Assembly: GCA_002372815.1 (NCBI GenBank)
Contig: DFIR01000009.1
Span: 1-43,787 of the forward strand
DNA from: Lachnospiraceae bacterium UBA3692
Lineage (GTDB): Bacteria; Bacillota; Clostridia; Lachnospirales; Lachnospiraceae
Reading direction: 5' to 3'
DNA: 43,787 nt
Shown: positions 15,086-23,715 of the stretch, piece after piece
How positions within the stretch are numbered: the stretch's first letter is position 1
How the letters are laid out: every line of letters begins with the position of its first letter
Made by a program: the position numbers and the translations under genes
Notes under the pieces: generated by a model
Database searches by the model: none
What the model saw: only the letters and a program-made list of their open reading frames with translations
What the model was told of the DNA's origin: nothing

Positions 15086-16003
15086 ATGCCCATTAAGATA
15101 CAGAATGACCTGCCGGTCAAAGAGATCCTGGAGAAAGAAAACCTGTTCGTGGTCGACGAGAACCGCGCGACCCACCAGGACATCCGTCCTCTGCAGCTGT
15201 GTATCCTGAACCTGATGCCCATCAAGGAGGAGACGGAACTGCAGCTCCTGCGCATGCTCTCCAATACACCCCTGCAGATCGACGTGACCTTCATGCGCAT
15301 GAGCACGCACAAGTCCCACAACACGCCTTACTCGCACCTGCACAAGTTCTACTACACATTTGACGAACTGAAGGACGAGCGCTTCGACGGCCTGATCATC
15401 ACCGGCGCGCCGGTGGAGAAGATGGAGTACGAGGAGGTGGACTACTGGCCGGAGCTCTGCAGGATCTTTGCCTGGAGCAAGACGAACGTCTACAGCACCT
15501 TCCACATCTGCTGGGGCGCGCAGGCGGGCCTCTACTACCACTACGGGCTGCAGAAGCGTCTGCTGCCGGAGAAGCTGTTCGGCGTCTTCTCCCACAAAGT
15601 GAAGCACCGCAAGGAGCCGCTCGTGCGCGGCTTCGACGACCAGTTCCTGATTCCGCACAGCCGTTACACGGAGGTCCCGGCCAGGCAGATCCACGCCTGT
15701 TCCGACCTGAAGGTGCTGGCGGAGTCGAAGGAGGCAGGCGTGCTGCTGTGCATGTCCAAGGACGGCCGCAGGATCTTCATCATGGGACACGCGGAGTACG
15801 ACCGCAACACGCTCCGCGACGAGTATGTGCGGGACCAGAAGAAGGGGCTGGGCACAGCCCTTCCCCTGAACTACTTCCCGGACGACGACCCGGAGAAGCC
15901 GCCGCTCCTGCAGTGGCGCGCACACAGCTATCTTCTGTACAGCAACTGGCTGAACTATTATGTCTATCAGGTGACGCCTTACGATATCACGCAGATCCGC
16001 TGA
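15086..16003 (+). CDS. metA: Homoserine O-acyltransferase MetA, predicted acetyl-CoA type
   Basis: MetA activates homoserine for methionine synthesis. The protein is 305 residues, the usual length. The catalytic triad is visible as C142 in HICWGAQAGL and H235/E237 in MGHAEYDR. The residue reported to set acyl specificity is position 111: Gly for succinyl-CoA as in E. coli, Glu for acetyl-CoA as in Bacillus cereus. Here it is E111 in TGAPVEKMEYEE, so this should be a homoserine O-acetyltransferase despite the usual succinyltransferase label. I see no SAM riboswitch or T-box in the 29-base gap after ligA, so it may depend on ligA transcription. An intrinsic terminator follows. Confidence 0.95.
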   Translation: MPIKIQNDLPVKEILEKENLFVVDENRATHQDIRPLQLCILNLMPIKEETELQLLRMLSNTPLQIDVTFMRMSTHKSHNTPYSHLHKFYYTFDELKDERFDGLIITGAPVEKMEYEEVDYWPELCRIFAWSKTNVYSTFHICWGAQAGLYYHYGLQKRLLPEKLFGVFSHKVKHRKEPLVRGFDDQFLIPHSRYTEVPARQIHACSDLKVLAESKEAGVLLCMSKDGRRIFIMGHAEYDRNTLRDEYVRDQKKGLGTALPLNYFPDDDPEKPPLLQWRAHSYLLYSNWLNYYVYQVTPYDITQIR

Positions 16004-16009
16004 GAGAGA

Positions 16010-16041
16010 GGAGACAGGGACGTATCCCTGTCTCCTTATTT
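16010..16041 (+). terminator. Intrinsic terminator after metA
   Basis: An 11-bp perfect stem (16010-16020 with 16025-16035), loop CGTA, then TTATTTC. Confidence 0.88.
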
Positions 16042-16343
16042 CATATCCATATTTCCATATCGTGCGGAAATATTTCGTTTAAACATTTCGTTTCTTTCCT
16101 ATTTACAAATCTGTAAATGCGTACTACCATGAATGTGCGTCTGGTGGGAAGACGCTCGCTGCATCACGCCGGATCCGGCAGATGACCACGCCATACAGGA
16201 CACAGCGACGGTGTGGTCTCCCTACATGCGGAACTGATTATGATCATGATTTTCATCCGGTTACCCGGATGTGTGTTTGCTGTACCCAAAATGCTGTCAG
16301 CGGTCTGTTTCACCGGCAGCCGGGCACGGAAAGGAAGGAACAG
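16042..16343 (+). promoter_or_regulatory. Structured 5' region of the surface-glycan operon
   Basis: This gene-free stretch separates metA from the accessory cluster. Its first 90 bases are unusually AT-rich for this genome. A weak promoter candidate is TTTACA (16101-16106), 17 bases, TACCAT (16124-16129). Two hairpins follow: gaccacgcc (16184-16192) with ggtgtggtc (16210-16218), and a perfect catccgg/ccggatg stem (16254-16271, loop TTAC). The frame can be read upstream of the permease ATG from 16182, but that peptide has no hydrophobic or conserved features. I see no known riboswitch and no JUMPStart element. Confidence 0.4.
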
Positions 16344-17075
16344 ATGCGATTGTACCAGCTGTACCGGCTGACGCTGCATGACCTGCGGATGAGCAGCGCG
16401 GTCCGGGGCACCGGGATCTTATGGAGCATTGCGGAGCCCGTGCTGCTGACAGGCACGCTGTGGGCGGTGATGCACCTGCTCGTGCAGGCGCCCCCGGAAG
16501 GAGCGATTCCCTACAGCTTCTGGTTTACGGCCGGATATCTGCCCTGGCAGTTCTTCCAGAGATCGGTGTCCGAATCCGCCAACGTCCTCAGAAAACATGC
16601 CTACCTGCTGCGGCAGGCACAGCCGCCGGTCCGGCTGCTTCCGCTGCTGCCGGTCTGTTCGTCCCTCCTGATCCACCTCCTTCTGCTCCTGCTGCTGGGA
16701 GGTATACTGGAGCGGACACAGACCGCTGTATCCCCCGACCTGCTTCTGCTGGCCCGGGTCGTCGCGGACCTCATACTGTTTACGACAGGCATATCGGCTG
16801 CGCTGTCTGTGCTGAGCGTGCTGGTCCCCTGGGCGAAAGGACTGACGGGAACGCTGCTGCAGATCTGGTTCTGGGTCACCCCGGTCGCCTGGCGCATGGG
16901 CAGACCGGACTTTGTGCGGATCAACCCGCTGTGCGGCATCGTCGCGGGATACCGGCGGGCACTTTTAGCTGCGGACGGTGGAGCGGAGATCCCTGAGGGG
17001 GTCTGCCTGGCGGTCTTCGCCGCAGGGATCCTCTGCTTTGAGAGATACAGAGGGGAGATCGCGGATGCGCTCTGA
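16344..17075 (+). CDS. wzm: ABC-2 type polysaccharide exporter permease (Wzm/TagG-like)
   Basis: This is a membrane permease of the ABC-2 family that pairs with a Wzt/TagH-type ATPase to export a lipid-linked glycan or teichoic acid. The ATG at 16344 has an AAGGAAGGAA site and gives 243 residues. About six membrane segments are visible, including the very Leu-rich LLIHLLLLLLLGGIL. The polar front region with FTAGYLPWQFFQRSVSESAN and a conserved NP segment near the end (RINPLCGIVAGYRRA) match the family. Sequence similarity is loose, as usual for these permeases. The next gene overlaps its end by 11 bases, supporting a permease-ATPase pair. Confidence 0.82.
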   Translation: MRLYQLYRLTLHDLRMSSAVRGTGILWSIAEPVLLTGTLWAVMHLLVQAPPEGAIPYSFWFTAGYLPWQFFQRSVSESANVLRKHAYLLRQAQPPVRLLPLLPVCSSLLIHLLLLLLLGGILERTQTAVSPDLLLLARVVADLILFTTGISAALSVLSVLVPWAKGLTGTLLQIWFWVTPVAWRMGRPDFVRINPLCGIVAGYRRALLAADGGAEIPEGVCLAVFAAGILCFERYRGEIADAL

Positions 17076-18384
17076 GAGGAACGATACAACGGAGGAGGCC
17101 GGGATCATCGTGCGCGGACTGGGGAAGCGCTACAGGAACGGCAGACAGGTCCTCGCGGATGTGCACTTCACCGTGCGGAAAGGGGAGACTGTCGGGATCA
17201 TCGGGAGGAACGGCGCCGGGAAATCGACGCTGCTGAAGATCCTGGCCGGGGCCCTGGAGCCGACGGAGGGGAGCGTCCGCATGCGGGGCACCTGCAGGGC
17301 GGTTCTGGAGCTGGGAGCGGCATTCCATCCGGACTGCACCGGCCGGGAGAACCTGCGGCTGCAGGCGGATCTCTGGGGGATATCCGTCGGGTTGAGGCAG
17401 CAGTTTATGGAGGAGGCCCTCCGTTTTGCCGGGATCGGACAGGCGGCGGAGGCGCCGGTAAGGACCTATTCGACGGGGATGTTCGTCCGGCTGGCTTTTG
17501 CCGCGGCGGTCTGTTCGACGCCGGAAATTTTGCTCGTAGATGAAGCGCTCTCGGTCGGGGACGCTGCCTTTCAGAAAAAGTGTTATGCGCGGATGCGGGA
17601 GATATCGGAACACACCTCCCTGGTGCTCGTCTCCCATGATCTCCACGCACTCACCAGGTTCTGCAGCAGGATCCTGGTCATGGACAGCGGCAGGATCGTT
17701 TTCGACGGCCCCGCAAGGGAGGCGGTGGACGTCTATTACCGGATCCTGCAGGCGGCAGAGCGGGCCGAGAACGGTCTCCGGGAAGTCCGGACGGACGATC
17801 CGGTGTACGGGGACAGGAAAAGCGGTGTGCCGGAAGAGAGCTTCCTGCGGCTCGCGGATCCGTCGTGCATGAGCGGCGAGGGGAGGATCCGGGTGAGGAG
17901 ATTTGCCTATACAGTGGACGGTGTGCCGTTTGCGGGAAGCATCCGGGAAGGACAGGAGGTCGGCGTCGCTCTGGAGGTCCTCTCGGAGACGGACACGGAC
18001 CTCCTGATCGTCGGCTACCAGGTCCGGGACCGGTGCGGAACGGAGATCTTCGGGGAGACGCAGGTGACGTCCCGGGCGGAGAGCCCGGAGGACACGAAGC
18101 AGAGGGCTCCGCGCAGAAGGATCCGCAGAGGGACCTCGCTGATCCGTTTCCGCTTCCGGTGGCCGGGCGTCAGGGAAGGGATGTATTTTCTCACGCCGGG
18201 GATCGGGATCGGGGAGGACGTCCTGCGGCAGAGAGAACAGTGCTGGCTCAACGACGCCATCCGGCTGGACAGTTCGGCAGGCGGCAGGCTCATCTACGGG
18301 ATGTTCAACGTGCCGATGGAGGCATTTCGAATCGCGGAGGTCCCTGCGCGAAAGGGACCGGCGGATGGAAAGGAACAGGGATAA
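17065..18384 (+). CDS. wzt: ABC transporter ATPase with C-terminal Wzt-like cargo domain
   Basis: This is the cytoplasmic ATPase partner of the permease, 439 residues from the ATG at 17065. The nucleotide-binding domain (about 1-240) has Walker A GRNGAGKST (47-55), the family insert LELGAAFHPDCTGRENL, signature YSTGM, Walker B LLVDEALSVGD and the switch histidine in LVSHDLHAL. A second domain of about 165 residues (from about 270) resembles the beta-sandwich Wzt_C domain that recognises the non-reducing end of the glycan in ABC-dependent O-antigen exporters. A simple TagH would lack it. This suggests the cargo carries a terminal modification, and a methyltransferase gene follows directly. It overlaps both neighbours. 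Confidence 0.85.
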   Translation: MRSERNDTTEEAGIIVRGLGKRYRNGRQVLADVHFTVRKGETVGIIGRNGAGKSTLLKILAGALEPTEGSVRMRGTCRAVLELGAAFHPDCTGRENLRLQADLWGISVGLRQQFMEEALRFAGIGQAAEAPVRTYSTGMFVRLAFAAAVCSTPEILLVDEALSVGDAAFQKKCYARMREISEHTSLVLVSHDLHALTRFCSRILVMDSGRIVFDGPAREAVDVYYRILQAAERAENGLREVRTDDPVYGDRKSGVPEESFLRLADPSCMSGEGRIRVRRFAYTVDGVPFAGSIREGQEVGVALEVLSETDTDLLIVGYQVRDRCGTEIFGETQVTSRAESPEDTKQRAPRRRIRRGTSLIRFRFRWPGVREGMYFLTPGIGIGEDVLRQREQCWLNDAIRLDSSAGGRLIYGMFNVPMEAFRIAEVPARKGPADGKEQG

Positions 18385-19189
18385 GGATATGCATATGTGG
18401 ATACGGCACAGCCCGGTCTTCGCCTGTGACGGGGCGTGCAGGCCGCTTTATTATGCCGCCCCCTGGGCGGGGCTGAGACCTTTTGCTTACGACTATGTGC
18501 GGAATATACGGCCCGGAAAGATCGTGGAACTGGGGACGCATTACGGGTGTTCGGCTTTCTGTTTCCTGCAGGCCGTGCAGGACGGCGGACTGCCGGTCAG
18601 CGTGACCCTGATCGACAGCTGGCAGGGCGATCCGTTCACGGCGAACGACTATGCGGCCGGAGGCGTGTGGGAGATGTTCGAACAGGTGCGGGAGCAGCAC
18701 TACGGAAAGTGCGGCGTGACGGTCCGCAGGGAGCGGTTTGAACAGGCCGCGGAGGAGATCGGGGACGGCAGCATCGACCTGCTGCATATCGACGGATCGC
18801 ACCTGTACGAGGACGTGCGGAGGGATTACGAGATGTGGAAGAGCAAGGTGCGCGGGAACGGCACGATCTTCCTGCACGATGTGACCGCCAGGCTGCACGG
18901 GGCGCCGCTGGGGACGGTCCGTTTCTGGGAGGAATTGCGGCAGACAGAGCCATATACGCTCACCATCCCGTTCAGCTGCGGGCTGGGGATCGTCTGCAGG
19001 GACAGGGAGGTGTACAGCCTGCTGCGGAAGGTGGCCGGCGGACACTACTATGAAGCACTGTATGAACAGCAGACGGAGCAGATCAAAGCGGATCTCAGGG
19101 AGGCCTATTTTGTCAGCAGATCTATCGGTGATCGTCCCGGTCCGGGACACGGAAGCGTATCTGAAGAAATGTCTGGAGAGCATTATTGA
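18365..19189 (+). CDS. Class I SAM-dependent methyltransferase (Methyltransf_24-like)
   Basis: The protein is 274 residues from ATG 18365; an ATG at 18389 with a comparable ribosome site would give 266. The SAM-binding loop is VELGTHYGCSAF, the acidic second strand is VTLIDSWQGDPF, and the fold continues with IDLLHIDGSHLYEDVRRDYE and FLHDVTAR. HIDGSH and the later His-Asp pair are typical of the Methyltransf_24/cephalosporin-hydroxylase-like group found in glycan clusters. The likely acceptor is a sugar of the exported glycan, perhaps the terminal residue read by the Wzt-like domain, but this is inference. The last 80 bases are shared in another frame with the next gene, and its ribosome site lies inside this gene. 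Confidence 0.78.
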   Translation: MERNRDKDMHMWIRHSPVFACDGACRPLYYAAPWAGLRPFAYDYVRNIRPGKIVELGTHYGCSAFCFLQAVQDGGLPVSVTLIDSWQGDPFTANDYAAGGVWEMFEQVREQHYGKCGVTVRRERFEQAAEEIGDGSIDLLHIDGSHLYEDVRRDYEMWKSKVRGNGTIFLHDVTARLHGAPLGTVRFWEELRQTEPYTLTIPFSCGLGIVCRDREVYSLLRKVAGGHYYEALYEQQTEQIKADLREAYFVSRSIGDRPGPGHGSVSEEMSGEHY

Positions 19190-22163
19190 AAGCCTGGAGG
19201 AGGAACCTGCCCTGCAGGCGGAGATCCTGGTCATCAGCGACGCTTCCTCCGGAGAGGCCCGGGAGATCACCGCTTCGATGAGACCTGCCTTCGAGAGGAT
19301 CCGGTTCCTTGAGAACCGCTGCCAGGAAGGCCTGCTGCGGACCCGGCTCCGCGGCGTGCGGGAGTCGGAGGGACGGTACCTGGCCTTTGTGGACAGCGAC
19401 GACTATGTGTCGCCCGGTTTTTTCGGGGCTCTGTACAGGAAGGCACTGGAGGAGGACGCCGACATCGTGATCGGCCGGACCGTGCGGGAGGAGGACGGCG
19501 CATCGTACTTCTACGGGCTGCATGAGGCGTTCCTGCCGCACAGGACACTGCCGGGGGAGGAGGCGCGGAGGAGGTTCTTCCGGCAGGAGGGGCACTGCTA
19601 TGCCTGGCACACGATCTGGAACAAACTATACCGGAGAGAACTCTGGGACCACCTCGCGGCGTGGATGCAGCAGCACAGGCCTGCGGAAGTGATCACCATG
19701 AACGAGGATCTGTGTCTCTCCACGATGCTCTTCGCCATGAAGCCGGTGACGGCGTGCGCGATGGACGAACCGTATCACTACTGTGTCCGCAAAGGCGCGC
19801 AGACAGATACCGCCGGGGACAGCGGCGCCCGGATCCTCTCGAAGATCTCGCAGGTGCAGGCGGCCCTCTCGACTGCGGAAGCGTTCCTTGACGACCTGCT
19901 GCGCAAGGACGGGGAGCGAGAGGCAATCCTGGGCCATTTTGCGGGATGCCGTGCCTACTATGCCGGGATCTGGAGAGGCATCCTCCGCTCTGCGGTCCTG
20001 ACGCCCGCGCAGCGGGTATGGGCGGAGGAGACCGCAGTGAAGATCGGCGGGGGAGTTCCCGGGACAGCAGACGGGGCGGAAGAGACCGGATACTGCGAGA
20101 GCATCCGGATCCCTTATACCGGCAGGACCGCCTATCTTCGGCGGCGGATCTGCCAGGGGCCCGAGAAGACCGTCAGCATGGACATCTTCGGGACGCTCGT
20201 CACCAGGCCCTTTCTGCGGCCGCAGGATCTGTTCCTTCTGCTGGACGATGCCTACACTGCCATGACCGGTTCCAGAGCCCCTTTCCACGTCTTCCGGGAA
20301 GAGGCGGAGCGGTCTGCCAGGGCAAGGGCCGGAAGGCTCTGCGGCTATGAGGACGTGACGATCCGGGAGATCTATGAGGAGCTCGGCAGGCTGTACGGTA
20401 TTTCCAAAGACATCTGCTCGCGCATGCTGGAGGAGGAGTGCCGGCTGGAAGTTCTCTGCGCAGCGCCCCGGGAGAGCGGACAGGAGCTGCTGCGGGCGGC
20501 TGTGCGCAGCGGCAGACGCGTGGTGTTGGTGACGGATATGTATCTGCCCCGGGAATGTCTGGCGGAGATCCTCTCGAAGTGCGGGATCCGCGGCTGGTCG
20601 GCGCTGTACATCTCCGCCGAGGAGCGCAGGCTCAAATCCACAGGACATCTGTTTGAGGCGGTCTGCCGCCGGGAGGGGATCCCGGCATCCGGCCTGCTCC
20701 ATGTGGGAGACAGCTGGGCGGCGGATATCGAAGGCGCCCGGAAGGCGCATGTGGCATCGGTCTACCTGCCGGACACCGGCGCCTGCGCGAGCGGGAAGGT
20801 GGAAGGCAGGGAGGTCGGGGAACGCGGGACACTCGGGACAGCATATTTCGGAGGAAGAGCTGCAGACGCAGCACTGAGGAATCCCGCCTGCCGCTGCGCC
20901 CGCGCCCTTTGGGAGAGGACCTGTTACGACGATCCGTACAGGGATCTCGCTCCGGGGAGAGGCGGAGGCGGCGACCCTTTCTTCCTGGGCTACTGCCTGC
21001 TGGGACCGTTCCTGCTCGGCTGCCTCGGGAAAATACAGGCATACGGCGCGCAGACCGCTGTTTTTCTGGCCAGGGACACGGATCTGCTGTATATGGCCGC
21101 ACTGCGGCTGCAGGCAAACGGCCTGTTCCGGCCGGAAGTGAGTACCGCCTACGCGTCCAGAGACATGCTCCTGCCGTTTATGGTCAGCGAGGAGGATGCC
21201 TTTGCGGCCATGCCGGTGGAGTGGAGCTGCCACAGCCCGCGCTCGTTAAGGAATCTTCTGGAGAGGATCGACCGGGATCCGCAGACAGCCGTCTCCGAGA
21301 GTGCGCGCCCATTCGGGGACCGGGAGGAGATGATGCGGTTCCTGCAGTACTTCAGGAAACACCATTACAGCCGGCAGAAGCACCTGGCGGAATATGACCG
21401 CTACCGGAAATATTATCAATGGCTGCCGGAGGACGCCGTGCTGGTCGATGTCGGCTACAGCGGAAGGATCCCGGAGGCGCTGAGCAACCTGTGCGGACGG
21501 CCGCTGCCATTTCTGTACCTGCTGGGAGATCCGGAGGATCTGCGGCGGATGCGGGAGCTTCCCGGGGAGCAGGGAACAATTTCCCGGCAGGGGGAGATCC
21601 TCCTGCCATATGCCGATCCGCGCATAGGCCCGGCGCTGGAATATCTTCTGGCAGGCGAGGAGGACAAGTGCGTGGATATAGACGGGAATCTGCGGCCGGT
21701 CTTCGCGCATTGTCCGGAAAGTGTCTCTTCGGGCCTGCTGCGGTCGGCGGTCCGGGAGGCCGCCCTTTCCTATGTGGAGGACTGGTGCGCCGCTTATGCG
21801 CCGCTGTCCTTCCGGGACCTCCCGGATCTTTCGGAGGCAGGGCCGGCGCTTCTGGATGTGCTTGCGGATCTCCGCGGCGCGGACAGGGCGATGCTGCGTC
21901 CCGCCTCGATCGAGGATCTCGTCTATGCGGGGAATGCAGCCGTGCCTCTGGAGGAGATCCTGGGACACATGCACAGAGCTGAGGGGAGGGAGGAAGTAAG
22001 GAATCCCGCCGCAGAGCGGGAAGCCATACGCGCAAAAGTGCGGGGCGGGATACACACCGTCCGCAGAGGCGCCGCCCTCCTGCGGAGAGATCCCGCCGGC
22101 TTTATGAAGAAATGCCGCATCAAAGCAGAGGCATTGGCCGGGAACGGCCGGGAAGGAGTCTGA
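19110..22163 (+). CDS. Fusion protein: GT2 glycosyltransferase + HAD domain + COG5610-like module
   Basis: I place the start at TTG 19110 because GGGAGG precedes it by six bases, giving 1017 residues; ATGs at 19050/19062 lack a site. Residues about 4-330 are a family 2 glycosyltransferase: LSVIVPVRDTEAYL at the start and DSDDY (D95-Y99) as the DXD motif. Residues about 350-570 are a HAD-type domain with MDIFGTLVTR (D358), VTDMYLP (T475) and HVGDSWAADIEGA (D534). From about 600 to the end is a module resembling the C-terminal part of COG5610 proteins, marked by FLARDTDLLYM and VLVDVGYSGRIPEAL. The same module recurs alone in the gene at 23700. The HAD motif has Gly rather than Asp four residues after the nucleophile (DIFGT). 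It probably adds and processes a glycan building block; the substrate is unknown. Confidence 0.72.
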   Translation: MSADLSVIVPVRDTEAYLKKCLESIIESLEEEPALQAEILVISDASSGEAREITASMRPAFERIRFLENRCQEGLLRTRLRGVRESEGRYLAFVDSDDYVSPGFFGALYRKALEEDADIVIGRTVREEDGASYFYGLHEAFLPHRTLPGEEARRRFFRQEGHCYAWHTIWNKLYRRELWDHLAAWMQQHRPAEVITMNEDLCLSTMLFAMKPVTACAMDEPYHYCVRKGAQTDTAGDSGARILSKISQVQAALSTAEAFLDDLLRKDGEREAILGHFAGCRAYYAGIWRGILRSAVLTPAQRVWAEETAVKIGGGVPGTADGAEETGYCESIRIPYTGRTAYLRRRICQGPEKTVSMDIFGTLVTRPFLRPQDLFLLLDDAYTAMTGSRAPFHVFREEAERSARARAGRLCGYEDVTIREIYEELGRLYGISKDICSRMLEEECRLEVLCAAPRESGQELLRAAVRSGRRVVLVTDMYLPRECLAEILSKCGIRGWSALYISAEERRLKSTGHLFEAVCRREGIPASGLLHVGDSWAADIEGARKAHVASVYLPDTGACASGKVEGREVGERGTLGTAYFGGRAADAALRNPACRCARALWERTCYDDPYRDLAPGRGGGGDPFFLGYCLLGPFLLGCLGKIQAYGAQTAVFLARDTDLLYMAALRLQANGLFRPEVSTAYASRDMLLPFMVSEEDAFAAMPVEWSCHSPRSLRNLLERIDRDPQTAVSESARPFGDREEMMRFLQYFRKHHYSRQKHLAEYDRYRKYYQWLPEDAVLVDVGYSGRIPEALSNLCGRPLPFLYLLGDPEDLRRMRELPGEQGTISRQGEILLPYADPRIGPALEYLLAGEEDKCVDIDGNLRPVFAHCPESVSSGLLRSAVREAALSYVEDWCAAYAPLSFRDLPDLSEAGPALLDVLADLRGADRAMLRPASIEDLVYAGNAAVPLEEILGHMHRAEGREEVRNPAAEREAIRAKVRGGIHTVRRGAALLRRDPAGFMKKCRIKAEALAGNGREGV

Positions 22164-22164
22164 C

Positions 22165-23715
22165 ATGCCGGATACAGAGAGACGCTGTCCGCACTGTATG
22201 CGCATTCTGGGGACCCGGAGGGGCACATGCCCTTTCTGCGGACAGAGCACGGACCTCTCCGGGCAGGATGAGAATGCGCTGCCCGCGGGTACGCTTCTGG
22301 CCGGGCGCTACCTGCTGGGGGCCCTGAAGGCATCCGGCGCGGCAGGTTTTCTGTACGTAGCCTGGGATCTGCATATCTCCTCGAGAGTGGCCGTAAAGGA
22401 ACTGTTTCCGAAAGCAGCTGCCGTGCGGCTTCCGGACGGAAGTGCGGCGCTCCGGGAGGACGGTCCGCTGCGGCCGGAACAGCTGCGGGACGCCTCCGGA
22501 GAGGAGGCCTCCTGCATGGCCGCGGTGCGGGGAACGGGCGGCGTCCCGGCGGTGATGGACCGGTTCGCGGAGAACGGGACTTATTATCTGGTCATGACCT
22601 ACGAAGAGGGCACGCCGCTCCCGGAGGAGCTGAAGCTCCGGGGAGGCCGGCTGTCCCCGCAGGAAGCCGCCGCGCTTCTCCTTCCCGCTGCGGAGACTTT
22701 GGAACGGCTGCACGCGCAGGGCTGGATCCACCGGGATCTCTCACCGGACAACCTGCTTGCGGACACAGACGGCAGGGCAGTCCTTCTCGATCTCGGAGCG
22801 GGAGAGAACCTGTGCGGCGCCTCGCGGGGCGTCTGGAGCGTCAACGCGGGCTTCTCGCCGCCGGAGCAGTATGAGAGGGAAGGGCGGACCGGCGTGTGGA
22901 CGGACATCTACGCGGCAGGGGCGCTCTTGTTCTACTGTATCTACGGGACCGCGCCTCCGTCCGCGGAAACGAGAAAAGAGGGCACGGACCTGTACGGCGG
23001 CATACGTCCGCACGGAGGCAGGGCGGACCGGATCATCCGGAAGGCGATGGCGGTGGATCCCGGCTCCCGCTATGAGAGCATGCATGCCTTTGCGGAAGAT
23101 CTGCAGGGTCTCATCGGAACGGAGAGGACTTCGCGGGTCCGCAGGATGCTGCCTGCCGGCGCCGTGGTGGCCGCTGCCGTCTGCGTCCTCTCGCTGCAGG
23201 CGGCCGCACCGGAGGCGAAGATGTCCGGGCAGATCCCGCAATCCTCCGTCTCCGGGCCCGCGGAGACACGGGAGGGGGACCTGCTCACAGGTCGCAGCGG
23301 CACATACACGATCCGGGCGTGTACGGACGGACAGTATGTGTGGGCCGTCTCGCAGGATCCGCAGGAGCCGGCGCACCCGCTGATCCTCTGGACGCAGGTC
23401 TGGGATGAGACACAGCGCTTCCGGCTGGAGGAGATCCGGGACGGCGCCTATCGGATCCTGGCAGACAGCGAAGAGGGTCCGCTCGCGCTGACTTATTTCA
23501 AAGAGGGCGGGAGTCTGTCCTTTTCGGTGCCGGCGGAGACGGATGCGCAGGCGTTCCGTCTGGTCGAAGGCGGAGAGGGGACGGTCCTCCTGCAGACAGG
23601 TACGGGGGAGGTGATCGGCATACCGGAGGAAAATACATGCGCAGGCGTCCTGCTAGGCGCAGCTCCCTACGATTCCTTCCTGCGGACGGAGGCAGTGCAT
23701 TGGATCATGGAGTGA
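22165..23715 (+). CDS. Transmembrane Ser/Thr-kinase-like protein with zinc ribbon and ricin-type lectin domain
   Basis: The protein is 516 residues and starts one base after the previous stop. Order: an N-terminal zinc ribbon (CPHC...CPFC, residues 8-28), then a Hanks-type kinase domain (about 40-310) with the ATP-binding lysine K78 in VAVKELFP, catalytic HRDLSPDNLL (D191, N196), DLG (D209) in place of DFG, and SPPEQY as the APE-like motif. One membrane segment lies at about 329-348, and an outer domain at about 380-510 has two QxF-type repeats (QRFRLEE, QAFRLVE) as in ricin-B beta-trefoils. Catalytic residues are present, so it is probably active. The topology suggests an outside carbohydrate sensor with an inside kinase. 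No phosphatase or PASTA repeats are present. Confidence 0.78.
   Translation: MPDTERRCPHCMRILGTRRGTCPFCGQSTDLSGQDENALPAGTLLAGRYLLGALKASGAAGFLYVAWDLHISSRVAVKELFPKAAAVRLPDGSAALREDGPLRPEQLRDASGEEASCMAAVRGTGGVPAVMDRFAENGTYYLVMTYEEGTPLPEELKLRGGRLSPQEAAALLLPAAETLERLHAQGWIHRDLSPDNLLADTDGRAVLLDLGAGENLCGASRGVWSVNAGFSPPEQYEREGRTGVWTDIYAAGALLFYCIYGTAPPSAETRKEGTDLYGGIRPHGGRADRIIRKAMAVDPGSRYESMHAFAEDLQGLIGTERTSRVRRMLPAGAVVAAAVCVLSLQAAAPEAKMSGQIPQSSVSGPAETREGDLLTGRSGTYTIRACTDGQYVWAVSQDPQEPAHPLILWTQVWDETQRFRLEEIRDGAYRILADSEEGPLALTYFKEGGSLSFSVPAETDAQAFRLVEGGEGTVLLQTGTGEVIGIPEENTCAGVLLGAAPYDSFLRTEAVHWIME

Noticed and set aside
16182..16343. An N-terminal extension of the permease gene from 16182
   Set aside because: The extra 54 residues lie over two leader hairpins and have no family similarity; a good ribosome site precedes the ATG at 16344.
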